64,000 nucleotides of DNA from Linum tenue (GCA_946122785.1 CAMGYJ010000007.1:8510909-8574908), one strand, 5' to 3'; shown: positions 10,371 to 22,654, counted from the first letter of the stretch. Translations and numbers: made by a program. Notes: a model not told the origin generated them from the letters alone.

Positions 10371-11372
10371 TAGGGGTGGTAATCGGTAAACCGATATTTG
10401 GTATTATCGGATACCATACCGGATACCGACGGTATCGGTATTCGGGCGTGTAATTTTCCATTCGGTAATACCGGATACCGGCCGATAATTACCGACGGTA
10501 TACCAGAATACCGAATAGTGATTGAATATCAGAATCCTGTGTTGTGTTGTTAGGCATAAGAAAACAAAGGACGCAATCTGTTTCCAATGTAATATCGAGG
10601 GAAAGGACTGGAGAGGCCCCCAAGAGCAACGAGGGTGCAGGTAAGAAAGGGAAGATGGCGAGTCGGGTTCTTTTGTCGACGGCAGGTGGGCGACGCTACT
10701 TAGCTTTCTTGCCTTTAATAAAGGAGTAACACAGGGCCTGTTGGTTGCCGTTGAGCATGTCTCAGCCGTCTGTTTGTTATGTATAATTCAGTATGACTTG
10801 AGATAATTGTACAGAAGGATGGATGGGAAATGATGCCTTTCCTTTTTGGGTTCACTAGGAAAATGTATCAACTAACTTATTATGATGCACGTAAGAGAGT
10901 AGTTTCCTCTTCTGCGACCTTGTATAAGTTGCAATCTCTTATCATGTTTATCAAACCAAACTTCCAGCAAATGAACAGAATTTGGGGTTAACTACATAGT
11001 GGGATAGCTTAGCTACTAGGCAGAGAGATCTTTGATTCTTTCACTTTGATGGGCAAGTTCTCTCTTGTGTTAGCTTTTTGATCTGAGGTTACCAATCTCG
11101 TTTTGCTTCATCATTCCATCAGGTGGGTATAAAACCAGCTGTTTCCCCAAGGCTGCAGATGGACAAAGGCCAAGAGAACACACAAGGGAGACCTTAGCTA
11201 TTACCCGGTATTCGGTATACCGGTATTAATACCGAATACCGATTATTCGGTATTCGATATACCGGTTAACATTCGGTATCGGTATTCGGTGGATACACTG
11301 TCTGTTTCCGGTATACCGAATACCGGGTAATCGATATCCGGTATACCGGATACCGACCGACTACCAGCCCTA
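10371..11372. mobile_element. hAT-like element with CGGTATACCG subterminal repeats and possible captured exons
   Basis: The left end is TAGGGGTGGTAATCGG, and the right end in reverse complement is TAGGGCTGGTAGTCGG. The flanks CCTATTCT (10363-10370) and CCTATTAT (11373-11380) form an 8-bp duplication with one mismatch. About 150 bp at each end consist of CGGTATACCGAATACCG-type palindromic words. The core (about 10525-11200) has none of these and differs in composition. It contains an ATG exon (10655-10685, MASRVLLSTA) ending at a GT donor, and an AG acceptor opening a possible exon at 11123. This suggests a captured host gene fragment, but the source gene is not recognised. Confidence 0.75.
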
Positions 11373-11840
11373 CCTATTATATTCATAAATATTGAATTAT
11401 GATGAGAATCGACAATGCGGAGTTGACAATCTAGATGATCACTCCAGAATAAGGAGGAATACGATCAATAATCAAGATATATCATTGTAGAATCTGATTG
11501 TGACTCCACAGAAACTCCTATGCCCGACTATGGGGAAAGTGTTTACTGGACACTTCCAATTGATACGGAAAAGGAGCTTGAATTCCATACTAGGAAAATC
11601 GACGAGGGAATTTCTCTATTCACAATTAGCAAGCGAGAGTTCGAGAAGATGGTACGAGATTTCCACTTCAATGTTTAAAAGGCACCTACGACTCTGAACG
11701 TCACATTGGACCCTCCTCTTGATGCAACTGGCTTGGATGATCACTTTGGGGAATGTCCCCTAGACATTCATTGGTCTAATCAATAAAAAAATGGCACTAG
11801 CATTAAAGAGAGGGAGCTACTTGGGAGGAAACCCATGGTT
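11373..11840 (+). other. Retroelement remnant ending in a purine-rich tract
   Basis: Degenerate internal retroelement sequence leads to GGGAGCTACTTGGGAGGAAACCC near 11813-11834 (quoted here only as a landmark), resembling the GGGAGGCAACCC motif found before the 3' LTR of Athila-like elements. No intact frame is present. Confidence 0.35.
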
Positions 11841-13340
11841 TGTTGATAACACTGAATTTTCACATGTTTTTCCCGCTCATTCTTGACGGTTTAAGCTTGC
11901 ATTATCACTCATGTGGCCTATTTTACGCTAGGTTGTGCTATTTTGTGATGTTTCAGGTCCTGGTACGTGATTTGGCGTTTGGGAGCAAGTTTCGGGACAG
12001 TTTGGAGCTACCGAGTGGAGGAGTAAAGAAGAGTTACGACCAAGCTTTCAAAGTTACAGTCTGGGTTGTAACTCCCCAGTTATGGACGTAACTTCAATAA
12101 AGAGAAGCAGAAGCCCACTCAAAAGTTACGGCCCAAGAGTCAAGGTTACGGCCTTGACCGTAACTTCTCATTGAAGGCCATAACTCTTAGTTACAGGGTA
12201 AAGACACGTCTATGTTTTGGGGAAGTACGGGCGGAGGAAGCATGTTATGGCCGTAAGTCCGTAACATTGGCCATAACTCGTGAGTTTTCCACATATAAAA
12301 GGATGACTCGGGGAAAGTGGAAGGGATATGGTTTTCCAAGTTCTGAAACAGCAAGAGAGAGCCCTAGAGAGAGAAAGTGATGAAGAACAACCTCGGGAAG
12401 GGATTGGAGCGATCGAAGGTCATTGGAGCTCGATCTTTCACCCTCGGAGTGTCGATTTCTATCTTGGAGCCGAATTTCATCCTTCACATGATGTCTTCCA
12501 CTTCAAGCTTTGTGTTTTCCCTACTCTTCATGGAGAAATCTCTCTTCTCATTTGGGTATGAAGAACCCTAGTCACGTATGTTAGGAATGATTTTATGAAC
12601 CCATTTTCGTGGATGATTGAATTTTATATACAATTGAGGTATTATTCAAAATTGCAGGAGTCTTGATCAAATTCTTGTGATTCATGCTTTAACCCAAAAC
12701 TATATTCTCTGGATAGGTTAAAAGAGCAACCTTAATTAGACGTAGTGAATTGATTGCTTTACTCGAGAAGTCGATTCACAGAGTTGTACTGGGAATGAAA
12801 ATCAGTAGAGGAAGTTTGGTGCGTTAGTGCCTCGGTTGGCTTATATCGATGGAGGTTAGTCGCCCGCCGGGTATTCAAACTAAGAGGGTCTGGAATTATT
12901 TAGTCAAGATTCTAGATTTACCAAGAACTTTCCTCAGTATATCTTTTAATTGAAATGAATTGGGGAATTATAATCTAAACTAGCTGCATACTAGAGGAAC
13001 ACATAGATGGGTGACCTTTCTCATACTTGAAACCAAGACATTTACTGCTTTCTATTTACTTTGTTTTCCAACAGTTCACTCACTAGATAATAATTTGCAT
13101 GGAGTAACCAGTAGGCCTAGGACCCAAGTTGACATTTAGAACCTGAGCCCTATACATCATTCCTAGACTACGATTACACTTGGTCGTAGTTTGGTTGTGT
13201 CGTAGCAAGTCACTTGTCTAACTTAAAGACACTGAAGAAAATTACTTGCGAGAGATAACTTGTCCTCTATTTTCGATTATCTGCACCAATAAAGTTGGTC
13301 AACCCTAGCTTTATGGGTCACACCTAGTCGCACAAATCAA
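11841..13340 (+). mobile_element. Probable 3' LTR-like segment (+ orientation)
   Basis: It starts TGTTGATAACAC directly after the purine-rich tract. Within 12060-12290 there are several GTTACGG and CCGTAAC words in inverted pairs, comparable to the GTTCACGG/CCGTGAAC words of the other LTRs in this window. No second copy is present, so LTR status and the right boundary are inference. Confidence 0.35.
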
Positions 13341-13432
13341 GGAATGATGTGGAAATGGCATCATAACCCACTTCCTCAGGAAGAAGTACTTCTAAACCCT
13401 CGTATTTTTCCTAGTTTGCGCTTTAATAGAAC

Positions 13433-13448
13433 GAGTGGTTGCCTCCCT
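13433..13448 (-). other. Polypurine-like tract of a minus-oriented retroelement
   Basis: On the minus strand it reads GGGAGGCAACCACTCG, the motif typical of the 3' side of Athila-like internal regions. It lies just left of the right inverted arm, whose retropepsin fragment is also on the minus strand. Confidence 0.35.
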
Positions 13449-14971
13449 TTTTTGTGTGTCAAGCGGGTTTATCACGAAACAAAAACATGCCTATCTTAAA
13501 AGACGATAGGACAATGTATTAGCAAAGAGAGATTGTATTAACCTTGGACCTTGACGAGGGGAGGAGTTTTGTGACTTTCATTCCACACTTTACCATCGTA
13601 TCCACCATACGAGATAACAATAAGGATCCTATCTCCACCTTCAAATACCTCGCCATTCCTAATAGTTGACAAACTGAATTGTTGGACAAAGAAATAGTCT
13701 TGTTTCTGCTCTCTAGTTTGTGTATGTCAAGCGACCTAAAGATGTTAAATCCTTAAAGGGCATAGCACTAAGACTAGACCCTAGATCGAGAAGTGCTCTC
13801 ATCTTGTGATGATCGTTGAGAGTACATGGGATTACGAATTGACCCGGATGGGCTAGCATTCACAGTACTAAGAGTTGCATGTGGGAAGGTATGTCTTCTG
13901 TCGTGAGCTTGTGGGTTTGCTCACGATCATGCTCAAGAATTTTCCTTCATGCCCTCACGGGATCCTATAGTTCTGAGAGCCTCAGCATTAGTATGGCAGT
14001 TGCTTTCCCTCCTATGGTGGAGATGAAATCGTGTAGTGCCTTCTGGCCAGTTCTAGAGACATTCTTTGGAGAGTTGGAAATGGCACCCCATTCACCGTTG
14101 TCGAAAGAATTTGCGCTAATGGGGCTACCAATCTATCTTTGATAAGGACTGGCCTTTATGTTAACCATCATTGCAGCTTTGATCTCCTCACACAAATTCT
14201 CATAGGAGGGGTCATTCTCGATTAGAGAAAGTATTTCTCGCCCTTAGGAGGCGTCGAATCTCTTTCTTCCTTCTTCTTTCTGAAGAAGGTGCCTACAAGG
14301 GCTTTCATGGGGTTACTTGATTCATTTTCATGGGTAGATGGTACAGTATAGTCCTTATAGGAGTGTCGCTAGTTTATGCTTTCCTCACCCATGTGCGAGA
14401 TGGTTGTCACTTAAAGGTTTCGTCCTTTGCTTGCTTTTGTCCCCAGAATAGGACTTGGAAACTTGTAACAAGCAAAGAGAAGAATTTATGCACGGGCGTC
14501 ATCTATCTTTTGTTCCCTTCTGTTGACCTTTTTGGTCTAGACGTGCTTAGATTTTTCTTATGTAGTCGAGGGCCTAGCTTCTAGAGTTTTTTATGGGCAT
14601 CTAGGCACTGGTGGCGCCAATTCTAGTCCACAATGGGGCCTATGAAGTCGTTTTCTGCTATGCGGGAAAAGTTCACCTTAGCTTCAAGCTTCATATCCTT
14701 TAGCACCAAGTTACATGGATAACTGGTTAACCGTTAACCGATAAGCTGGTTAACTGGTTATTAATCAATAGCAGTTGGCAACAAAAAAATGAGATGTCTC
14801 GCTAAACCTATTTCCAGTTAAATCGATTACCAACACTATCTCTTATGATTACTTGGGGAAAAATCATGTTAGGGCTAGTATTCATCCTTACTACAACTAG
14901 TATTCCTACAAACTACAAGTACAACTAGTATTCCTTGTCATCATTCCTTGGTCCTTTTTTCTCTTTCCCTT

Positions 14972-15316
14972 CTATTTTTCCTTGGCCCTTTCCCACTCTT
15001 CTATCCAAGTGAACATCTCATCCTTGTACATGTTTTTATCCCAAAGAAGGAGCTTCGCAACAATCATTGCTCGATGAAGTTCCACATGCTCTGCCTTTTG
15101 CCAAGTGGCTTTGTACGCGACGTTAAGGTGACCTTCCTAGTGCTCCATGAACAAGCATGCAAATACCCCGCAGTCATTATTATCTATCGGCCAAGGGACA
15201 TCTGCAATACTGAAGGGCCACTCACCCAAACATGCCCCAACACCCTTCTTTGCAAGGAATGATGCCTCATACCGAAAGATCTGTTTCCGTGTTGGTTGAC
15301 TCACACAAAACACCAC
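14972..15316 (-). pseudogene. Ulp1-like cysteine protease C-terminal fragment (right arm)
   Basis: Mirror copy of 8297-8641. It reads DNNDCGVFACLFMEH and then TAG where the left copy has tryptophan, followed by EGHLNVAYKATWQKAEHVEL. The stop present in the left copy is absent here. Both copies lack the N-terminal half of the catalytic domain. Confidence 0.65.
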
Positions 15317-16251
15317 ACTAGAAATACCCTCTAGAGCCCAAGTTTTTAAACTCTATCAGGGGTGCAACATAGGGCAAGTAAGTTTTAATTATCAACCCGG
15401 GTCGATCCATTTACCCCTACTTCAATCGCTTAGGTTGTTATCTTGCAAGCAACTTTTGGGTTTAGAACTAATGGAATTACAAACTAAGCAAGCAAAGAAA
15501 AGTAAATAAAGGAAAATTCTAACTAAGGGAGCTTCATCTAGGAGTTGCTTCCCCCTAACTAGCTACCATGACTCGCTGGATTGAATGAAGTCGTGTGGTG
15601 TAGGTGGTTGTGAACCGCGAGGGTGAGCAACTAGTGATCGATTTGTCACGGAATCAATTCACTAGCGATCGATTTTTCACAGGATCGATCCACTCACGAC
15701 GTTTAGGGGAACCGCTAGGAGGAGAAACTAATGATCCATTTGTCACGAGATGGATTCACTAGAGATCGATTTGTCATATAATCAATCCTCTCACTCAGTC
15801 TCTAGGGGTTGCCTAGGTCTCTTCCTCAAACCGGAGTTTGAGCGGCTTAATCACAACCAACCTAGATGAAAACTTGAGTCAAGGGGGATGGTCATCTCTA
15901 ACCTTGATAGTAGGCACAAAGTGGCCAGGAAAACCAAGCAACCAAGCCTACATAAAAAGGTGTGGTTTTCCTCTAATCTAGGTTAGGCAAGCACACAAGA
16001 TTTGGAAAGCACAACTAAGCACAATCGCCATGAAGACACCTCTAATACTCAAATCGATACAAAATCATTCAATCTAAACAAGTAATTACAACGTATTAGT
16101 TAGGGATCTACAACACCCAAGAGAAAAGTTGAGTTTCTAGAGAGAGAAGAGAGGGATTACAAATTTGAGCTCAAGATCTTCTTCATCTAGGCTTGAATCC
16201 TTGTATTCAAGATCCACCCAAGCCTCCAATGATGCTCCAAGATCACTCTAG

Positions 16252-16253
16252 CA

Positions 16254-16286
<33 letters not shown>

Positions 16287-16310
16287 TCACACTCACTCAC
16301 TCACTAGAAC
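16252..16310. repeat. (CT)n microsatellite
   Basis: A CTCTCT run interrupted by single A bases passes into CACTCACTCACTC. It lies in the LTR-like block specific to the right arm. Confidence 0.8.
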
Positions 16311-17004
16311 TCCCCTTTGGTGTTTTGGGCTCAAACCCTAGAGAAAGAAACCAATTCTTCTCCAAAAACCAGCTCTCCCTTCTCTCTCTCAGCTGTTGTC
16401 TTCATATTTGCCCGAAAGTGACCAGTTCATGGCCGTGAACACCTAAATGCAACGCAGTGTCGTCTCCAAAACGCACCACTTCGCTTCTGGTGTTCACGGT
16501 CATTGGCCCCAGTTCACAGTCTTAGCGACCGGGAACTCCCTTGGCGTCAGTAACCTTTAAAACCTCGCTGGACTGCTCGATGTTCACGGTTTGTGGCTCC
16601 AGTTCACGGTCTTAGGAGACCCCGAACTCCCTTGTTTGACCGTGAACTGCTGCTGCTTCCTAGACGCTTCAGACTTTTCTTCGGTTTTTGTGCACATGTT
16701 ATGACTGAAATGTATCAAAACAAGCACAACCTAGCGTGAAACATGTCAAGGAACGATAAAATACTAAGCTAAACGAATAAGAAATGAGGGGTAAAATGTG
16801 TACATTTGGGCTCGAATCACTAGTGCATGATCTATTTTAGCCACTTGCTCTTCGGGTTTTAGGCTATCAAGCAGGAACATCCGTCACTTCTTCATATTGG
16901 CTGTATAGACCCGATACTGATCTACTACAAATGTGGGGAAGAAGATATGTAACACAAAACAAAATAATATTCATCTCTCCTAGATTAATATTTTCTCTCA
17001 CATA

Positions 17005-18511
17005 ATATTATTCAAACGTTTGCCCATAATATTATTCAAACACAGACCATTGCAAGCAATACCGACATCCACCACAAACGACACTTGAAGCCACTATCGT
17101 TCCGACTAAAACCCTTCTCCTCAACCAAAGGCCAGTAGCATCGGCCAAAAACCTTATCTCTCCCTTCCAAACTATCACCCATCGTGAACTATATCAAAAC
17201 ACTCTTCCTCGGTCAACTCTTGCTAGCACATTAAGGTTTGGTAATGAAGGAGTTCTAAAACAATGTGGGGGTTTCAATGGCTTGGGTGCCAAGAAACCCC
17301 TCATAGAGCATGTACTTTGACTTTTCGTGGCACTCTCTACTTTATTTACCCCATTTTATTACCTCTTTTTCGTTTCTCTTTTCTTTTTCTTTTTCTTTTT
17401 CTTTTTGAGGGGCTTAATGGAGAGTAAAAACACTTGTCACCTATACATTTAACGACCAATGCTCTCTTTTTGAAGAACTCACTCCAACGCTACACTTCAT
17501 TTTGCATTCCTAGCAAGAACCGCACACAATCCTCCTATGTAGAACCTCTATGAAACTCAAAACCGAGAGCTCCGGGACACAAGGACGACTCATGTTTAGA
17601 CACGAAGAAAGGATTGGGATTCGTTCTATTAATACCATTAAGCTCACAAGAAAAAATCTCCTAAATTGAGTACGACCCTCGAAGTCACGAGGCTCAAAGA
17701 GGTTGACTAATGGATAACACATTTCGGGACAATCAACATTTAGGCGTGGACTAATCCTATGCCTCCATCATACTCACTAGTGACAACTGTGGTGTTACTC
17801 ACCATGGTAAGAGGGATCTAAGCACGCTAGAAGAAAACGATCGGCTCAAAGCTCACATAGCTACCTAGTCACCCAACCATCTATTCCAATTCACAAACAC
17901 GATGCATGGCAATTGTAATCAACAAGTAATCGAGTCAAGACATCCATTCATTTATGCACACATGAGAACTAAACTTTTGCACTATCCTAATGAACCTCTC
18001 AGTCATCATCATAGGATATACTCGATCACATGCAACAATTCAAGATCAATGCCAATAAACACGAGAATTTCCCACCATCCGGCTACTTTGATCATGCAAA
18101 CATTGTTTGGAGCCCTAATTTTTTTGAAATTTGGGCATACAAAAGGCTCTAAACATAAATCACACTCACACAAGAATAATAGTAAACTACCCCCCACACT
18201 TAAACTCAACATTGCTCTCTATGGCGTAAGAAATGGGTAGAATGATGTTACCGCTTGGCTTGGTGAGTGAAAGTTGGAATCGAACGGGGGTAGGATAATT
18301 TGAGCTTCAAGGAAAGAAAAAAAAAACACACACACACAAACACAATACGACTCGCTTGAGGCGAGGTTATTACAAACACAATATGATATTAGTAGTTTAT
18401 GTCACACACGCACACACAATGAAGAAAAATAACAAAAATAAAACCAAGCAGGGTTACAAATGGAGAAGTGTGGCGAAATGACTCCGCTCTGCCACATGTC
18501 TCACTCGTCGG
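17005..18511 (-). other. Retroelement 3' non-coding region
   Basis: No intact gene is seen. A CTTTTT-type run occurs at 17380-17406 and (CA)n stretches near 18326-18345 and 18400-18418. On the minus strand GTTTAAGTGTGGGGGG (around 18188-18203) resembles the spacer word AAGTGTGGGGG found between ORFs of Athila-type elements; the same word occurs again near 19723-19733. The 3' LTR of the Athila-like element is not identified. Confidence 0.35.
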
Positions 18512-19655
18512 CTACCTCTCTCTAGTGGAAGGACCCTCTCCAGCATCTGGGAGGATACCCTGGCGTCGAGCCATAAGCTCGAGGATGTCTGTCTGTCGAT
18601 CGAGGCGGGAGGAGAATCCCACAAATCTCGTCTCAAGGCGATCCACCTTCTGGACGAGGGGATCACCTGCTGCTGGTGGCGGTGGTTGTGCTGGGCGCTG
18701 GAGCGCTGGACGCCGTCGACGGCCGGGTGCACGAGCAGGTGGCGGGACCTCGGGGTCAGGCTCCATTGGAGCCGGTCAACTGCTGCTCGGATGACTCCCG
18801 ATGGTCAAAGTCCATCGAGGTACTCTACTCCCCGCTATCCCTGAAGTACCAGCTTCTGGTTGTACAATCTCTCCACTGGGAAGGGGTCTGTCCTCCCGGC
18901 TCTGGTGCAGCGAGCCAGATCCAGCTGGAAGTGACGGGCTATCGTCGTAATGATGCCCCCCATGTGCATGGTGTCCACTCTGTTTTGCCCCAGACACCGG
19001 GCGAAGGAAGTGGCGATCCACGATCCCAGAAGGATCGGCTCTGCTGGACTCCTCGTGGAGTAGAGGGCAATGAGCCCTCTGTTCTTCATCAGGTCGCCTG
19101 ACTGGAGGCTGGGGACGACCGAGCGAGTGAGCAGAGTGTGGAGGATCCTCCACCGAGTCTTCAGCTTCACGCATTGGTGCGGCTCCACTCGAACTCGTCG
19201 TACTCATGCTCGGGGCGGCAGAGGGCTCGGAATGCACCCTGGTAGTTAAAGTCGACGGTGTACTGCCGCTCCGTCATCGTCATGTGGGCAATGTCAAGCC
19301 CCATGGCCTGAGCAAAGGCATTGTAGGTCAGCATTCGTGGCTGACCTCCCAGCATGAACTCCACCCTCAATCGGCTCTTTTTGCTGACCGGGACGATGTG
19401 GGAGAAGGTGGAGTAGAACTCCACACACATCTTGTGGTAGATCTCCTCATCCATCGTCAAGAGTTGGCGCAACTGGGGGTGACAGAGCATCCCGGTCATC
19501 GTGGCTCGGCACCTGAACAAGTTGAACATGTCCAGGTCCAGCCGCCGATGAGGCCCAATCGGGCTGCCACTCTGGTAGGCAAACTTGTCGCCAAAATCCG
19601 GGTGGTTCACCAAGTATCGGATGTACTCGTGCTCCACGTTAAGCATCCTGCACAA
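18512..19655 (-). pseudogene. ATHILA ORF-1-like protein, frameshifted
   Basis: Minus-strand frames 19167-19655, 18835-19188 and 18512-18766 align end to end as one protein. The first part has YHKMCVEFYSTFSHIV and RVEFMLGGQPRMLTYNAFAQ. The second has TRWRILHTLLTRSVVP and GGIITTIARHFQLD. The third is a proline-rich tail followed by VQKVDRLETRFVGFSSRLDR, a probable coiled coil. This order matches the plant ATHILA ORF-1 family; its function is unknown. A frameshift near 19170-19188 separates the first two parts. Confidence 0.6.
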
Positions 19656-20088
19656 ATTGACAAACGGACACCATACGTGGAAACAATCATCAAATAATGC
19701 TCATTGGGAGGAAAAGAGATTCCCCCACACTTATTTCTTCCACATGGATATCAAACATTAATGTTCAAGCTCACCGTGGCATGGTTGTGGGTAATTCACG
19801 GTTCTAGCACACAAAAAGTTGGACCACAACCAGTGGCGGACCTAGTAAAGGGCAGGGTGTGTCGTCCGACACACCCTCGCCTGGAAATTTTGTGAAGTAC
19901 CTATATATTTTAGGTACATTTTTTTTAATTCGAGACTTCCGACACACCTTAAATAATTATGAGCGACACACCTTCATTATACGAGAATGATTTTCTTGTT
20001 ATAAAGTTATTTATCTTAATTAGTAATACACAAATAGTAAGTAAATTCAAATAAGTATGCTTGTTTTAGAGTAACCCACACCACAACC

Positions 20089-20635
20089 TAGGGATGGCAA
20101 TATGGCGGGTTTGCCTAAACCAACCTCATCCCCATTTCCAAATATTCAAACTCATACTCGTCTCATACCCATGCAGTGGAAGGTCTTACAAACTCATCCC
20201 CATACCCGCGGTTTTTGGATACCCATGGGTAATATCGCCCCAACAACTACTCATCATTAATAAAAGAATATGGTGACAAATATGGATACTACCCACCCAA
20301 AATTATGGAACTAATACATAAGAGGATAAAATTACGGTTTAGTTGTCATCAATTACATTTTAATACTTTATTTTATCTTTTAACTACCCTTCGTTCGATT
20401 GACAAGTTACAATACACTCCTTATATTTTATCTATATAACATAATATCCTTGGTGGACGGGTTTGGATATGGGTATGGGGCGGGAAAGTCAAAAACCATA
20501 CCCGCTCCATACCCATCAACCTTTTTGGGGGTTTTATCCATACCCGCCCCATACCCAGTCAACGCAAGGATTCCCGCGTTGACTGGGTCAGAGGAGGTCG
20601 GGTACCCGCGATCATGGGTTTGGTTGTCATCCCTA
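20089..20635. mobile_element. hAT-like element with GGGTATGGG subterminal repeats, nested
   Basis: The ends TAGGGATGGCAAT and (reverse complement) TAGGGATGACAACC are flanked by the exact 8-bp duplication CCACAACC (20081-20088 and 20636-20643). The ends are packed with CCCATACCC/GGGTATGGG words in both orientations. It lies wholly inside the element at 19831-21408. Confidence 0.88.
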
Positions 20636-20922
20636 CCACAACCCAACAATGGAAAAAATAAACATAACCCCATCCTTTGAAACTCACCGTTTCCACCCCT
20701 TGACCCCTCCTTTATTGAAAATAAAATCTCACCCTTACCCTGTTTTAGTTTCTAATTACTGAGAGCCACTACCACATCTCCCTTTTCTTTTACCCTTTAG
20801 TTTTACTTGCTTTTGGAAGTTGGTGTTGACTTTGCATGTTGCCATTGAAAGTTGCGAAAGATTTCAGCTATGAAGATAATCAAGAATGAACTTTGAAATC
20901 GGTTGAGTGACCAATTTATGAA

Positions 20923-21183
20923 GGTTTAATACACTTGTATATCCAAAACTTTCACGGTTGTGCCAATAATATGCAAATTTCCCAAAATACCACTTATATC
21001 CATGTTTTCAAGTTGTTCTTTGCCAAATCTATCCATTTCCCAATATATTTTTGGTTAAATACACTTGTATATCCAAAAACACCTTTAAAGAATGTGAAGG
21101 AATTGGATATAAGTGGTATTTCGGGAAATTTGGATATTATTGGCACAACCGTGAAAGTTTTGGATATACAAGTGTATTTAACC
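20923..21183. mobile_element. Mutator-type MITE, 261 bp, with a third internal terminus
   Basis: The ends GGTTTAATACACTTGTATAT and GGTTAAATACACTTGTATAT (the right end, reverse complemented) open a near-perfect inverted repeat of about 80 bp per arm. The exact 9-bp duplication ATTTATGAA lies at 20914-20922 and 21184-21192. A further copy of the terminus, GGTTAAATACACTTGTATAT, occurs internally near 21053, in the same orientation as the left end. Confidence 0.85.
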
Positions 21184-21408
21184 ATTTATGAATCATTGTT
21201 TAGTTGTGTATATCGAAAAGGATTTGCTTCGCAACATAAGCAATGAATGTATTTACAGACATTTCTAGTAAACATGAACTTTATGAATTAATTTCTAGTA
21301 ATTTCTATTTAATTTTCAATAATTTTTTAATAATTTTTTAATTAATTTTTAATTATTATGTTATTTTATCGGCGACACACATCTCCGGCAATTCTGGGTC
21401 CGCCACTG

Positions 21409-22444
21409 ACCACAACCCAAACCACGGTGGCTACCATCCACCAAACAACATAAACTCCATTTGCATTCATAACATAGCACTTGGTGGGCAAATTCTAAAA
21501 ATAAAGACAATTCGGTTCAAACACGCCCACCAAGGCTCAACTAAGCTCAAGCAAAAATCATTCCACCATTTAATTGACCTAATTCACCTAATTCCTCGCC
21601 CTAAATCTAGGTTCAACATGCAAAGCACAAAAATTCACACTCACTTCACTACCTAATCCGATTCTCCACTAATTAAAAAGGTAAAGCTGAAAAACCAACC
21701 TGGAGATGCAAGTAGGACGTAGGAGGAAGTGGGGTGCGGGCGAGGAAGGCAAAAAACGGCCGAAAAACTAACCAGAGAGGGGTCGTCGGATACTCGCCAG
21801 AAGCTCGCTGCCGGCGACTTGACTGGAAAAAAGTTGGCCCAAATCTCCCCAAAATTTTGGCATAGGTCAGTTTTGATGAGGGGAGAATGGTTCTGACATT
21901 TGTTTTGGGTTTTGCTCGCCGAAAATGGGGGAAAATCGAAAAACCGGCGGAGTTTTGCGATTTTCCGTCGAAGATTTGAAATTTTCCGGCGAGAATTGGT
22001 AGTGAAGTGAAGAGTCGTCGTTCACACCCCTTTTATAGGCACGGCTGGATGTTCACGAACGCGTTGCCTTGTTCACGGTCTTAGCGACCGTGAACACTCA
22101 AATGTGTCCGTGAACTGGGGCTGGTCGATAGGTGGTGAACATGCAGAAGTGCCCAGATCAAGAACGCGTTTGCCTGTTCACGGTCTTGTAAGACCGTGAA
22201 CAACAGAGAAAACACGACACTTCTGTGAAAAATTGACTCAACCTAATCCACTGTGCCTCCTAATCGATCACAACACAACCTTAAACCGCAAAACCACAAA
22301 ACTTGGCCCGACGACACCACTTCACCACTCGAACTCTTCACAAGAAACTACAACAAAAAAATAAGGAAAAGAAAACAAACCTCCGTTGGGTTGCCTCCAA
22401 ACAAGCGCTAATTTATCGTCATTAGCTTGACGGTTGGGGATCGA
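21409..22444 (-). other. Athila-like internal non-coding region
   Basis: No gene is seen. GTTCACGG/CCGTGAAC words cluster at 22050-22205, including hairpins such as GTTCACGGTC-ttaGC-GACCGTGAAC. On the minus strand TTTGGAGGCAACCCAACGG (about 22384-22402) follows the small ORF, resembling the polypurine-like motif of this group. Confidence 0.4.
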
Positions 22445-22651
22445 TCACGACTTCGAACATGATGCCACCGAGAGTGGATCCACCACACTCTCGGGGCGAG
22501 GCTTGTAGCATCCCGTCTTAGGCTCCATGAGTTGACCCTCTTGATTAGCCAACTTCGTTTTGGTCTTCTCCTTCTTTCGGGCCAAAGCTTCTTTCATCTT
22601 TTTCCTCCAAGCATTAACCTTCGATCTCTTAGGCATAGTACCCTCCTTCAC
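22445..22651 (-). CDS. Small basic ORF following the protease
   Basis: A 68-residue frame beginning a few codons after the gag-protease stop. Its core, MPKRSKVNAWRKKMKEALAR then KKEKTKTKL, is lysine/arginine-rich at the N-terminal half, as expected for a nucleic-acid-binding peptide. The family is not recognised. It could be the residue of a deleted pol region or an independent ORF of this non-autonomous element. A real product is uncertain. Confidence 0.35.
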   Translation of the reverse strand: MKEGTMPKRSKVNAWRKKMKEALARKKEKTKTKLANQEGQLMEPKTGCYKPRPESVVDPLSVASCSKS

Positions 22652-22654
22652 TTA

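Larger units (their letters stand above)
13612..17004 (-). repeat. Right arm of large inverted duplication
   Basis: Reverse complement of 7331-9803, with an extra block of about 0.7-0.8 kb (15836-16560) that carries LTR sequence rich in GTTCACGG words. It includes, on the minus strand, the LTR start TGATTCGAGCCC at 16819, an Ulp1-like fragment and a retropepsin fragment with DLGSS (about 13760-13800). Because about 180 bp outside the LTR start is also duplicated, an inverted segmental copy explains it better than two independent insertions. Confidence 0.75.
19831..21408. mobile_element. hAT-like element with CAGTGGCGGACC ends, hosting two nested elements
   Basis: The perfect inverted ends CAGTGGCGGACC / GGTCCGCCACTG are flanked by the exact 8-bp duplication ACCACAAC (19823-19830 and 21409-21416). 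Two younger elements sit inside (20089-20635 and 20923-21183). Without them and their target copies the element is about 750 bp and has no open frame. A relative with the same ends lies at 59518-60078. Confidence 0.88.

Noticed and set aside
7331..17004. Interpreting the inverted arms as TIRs of one giant MULE
   Set aside because: No 9-11 bp duplication was found at the outer edges; flanks TCCTTTAG and ACATAATA do not match.
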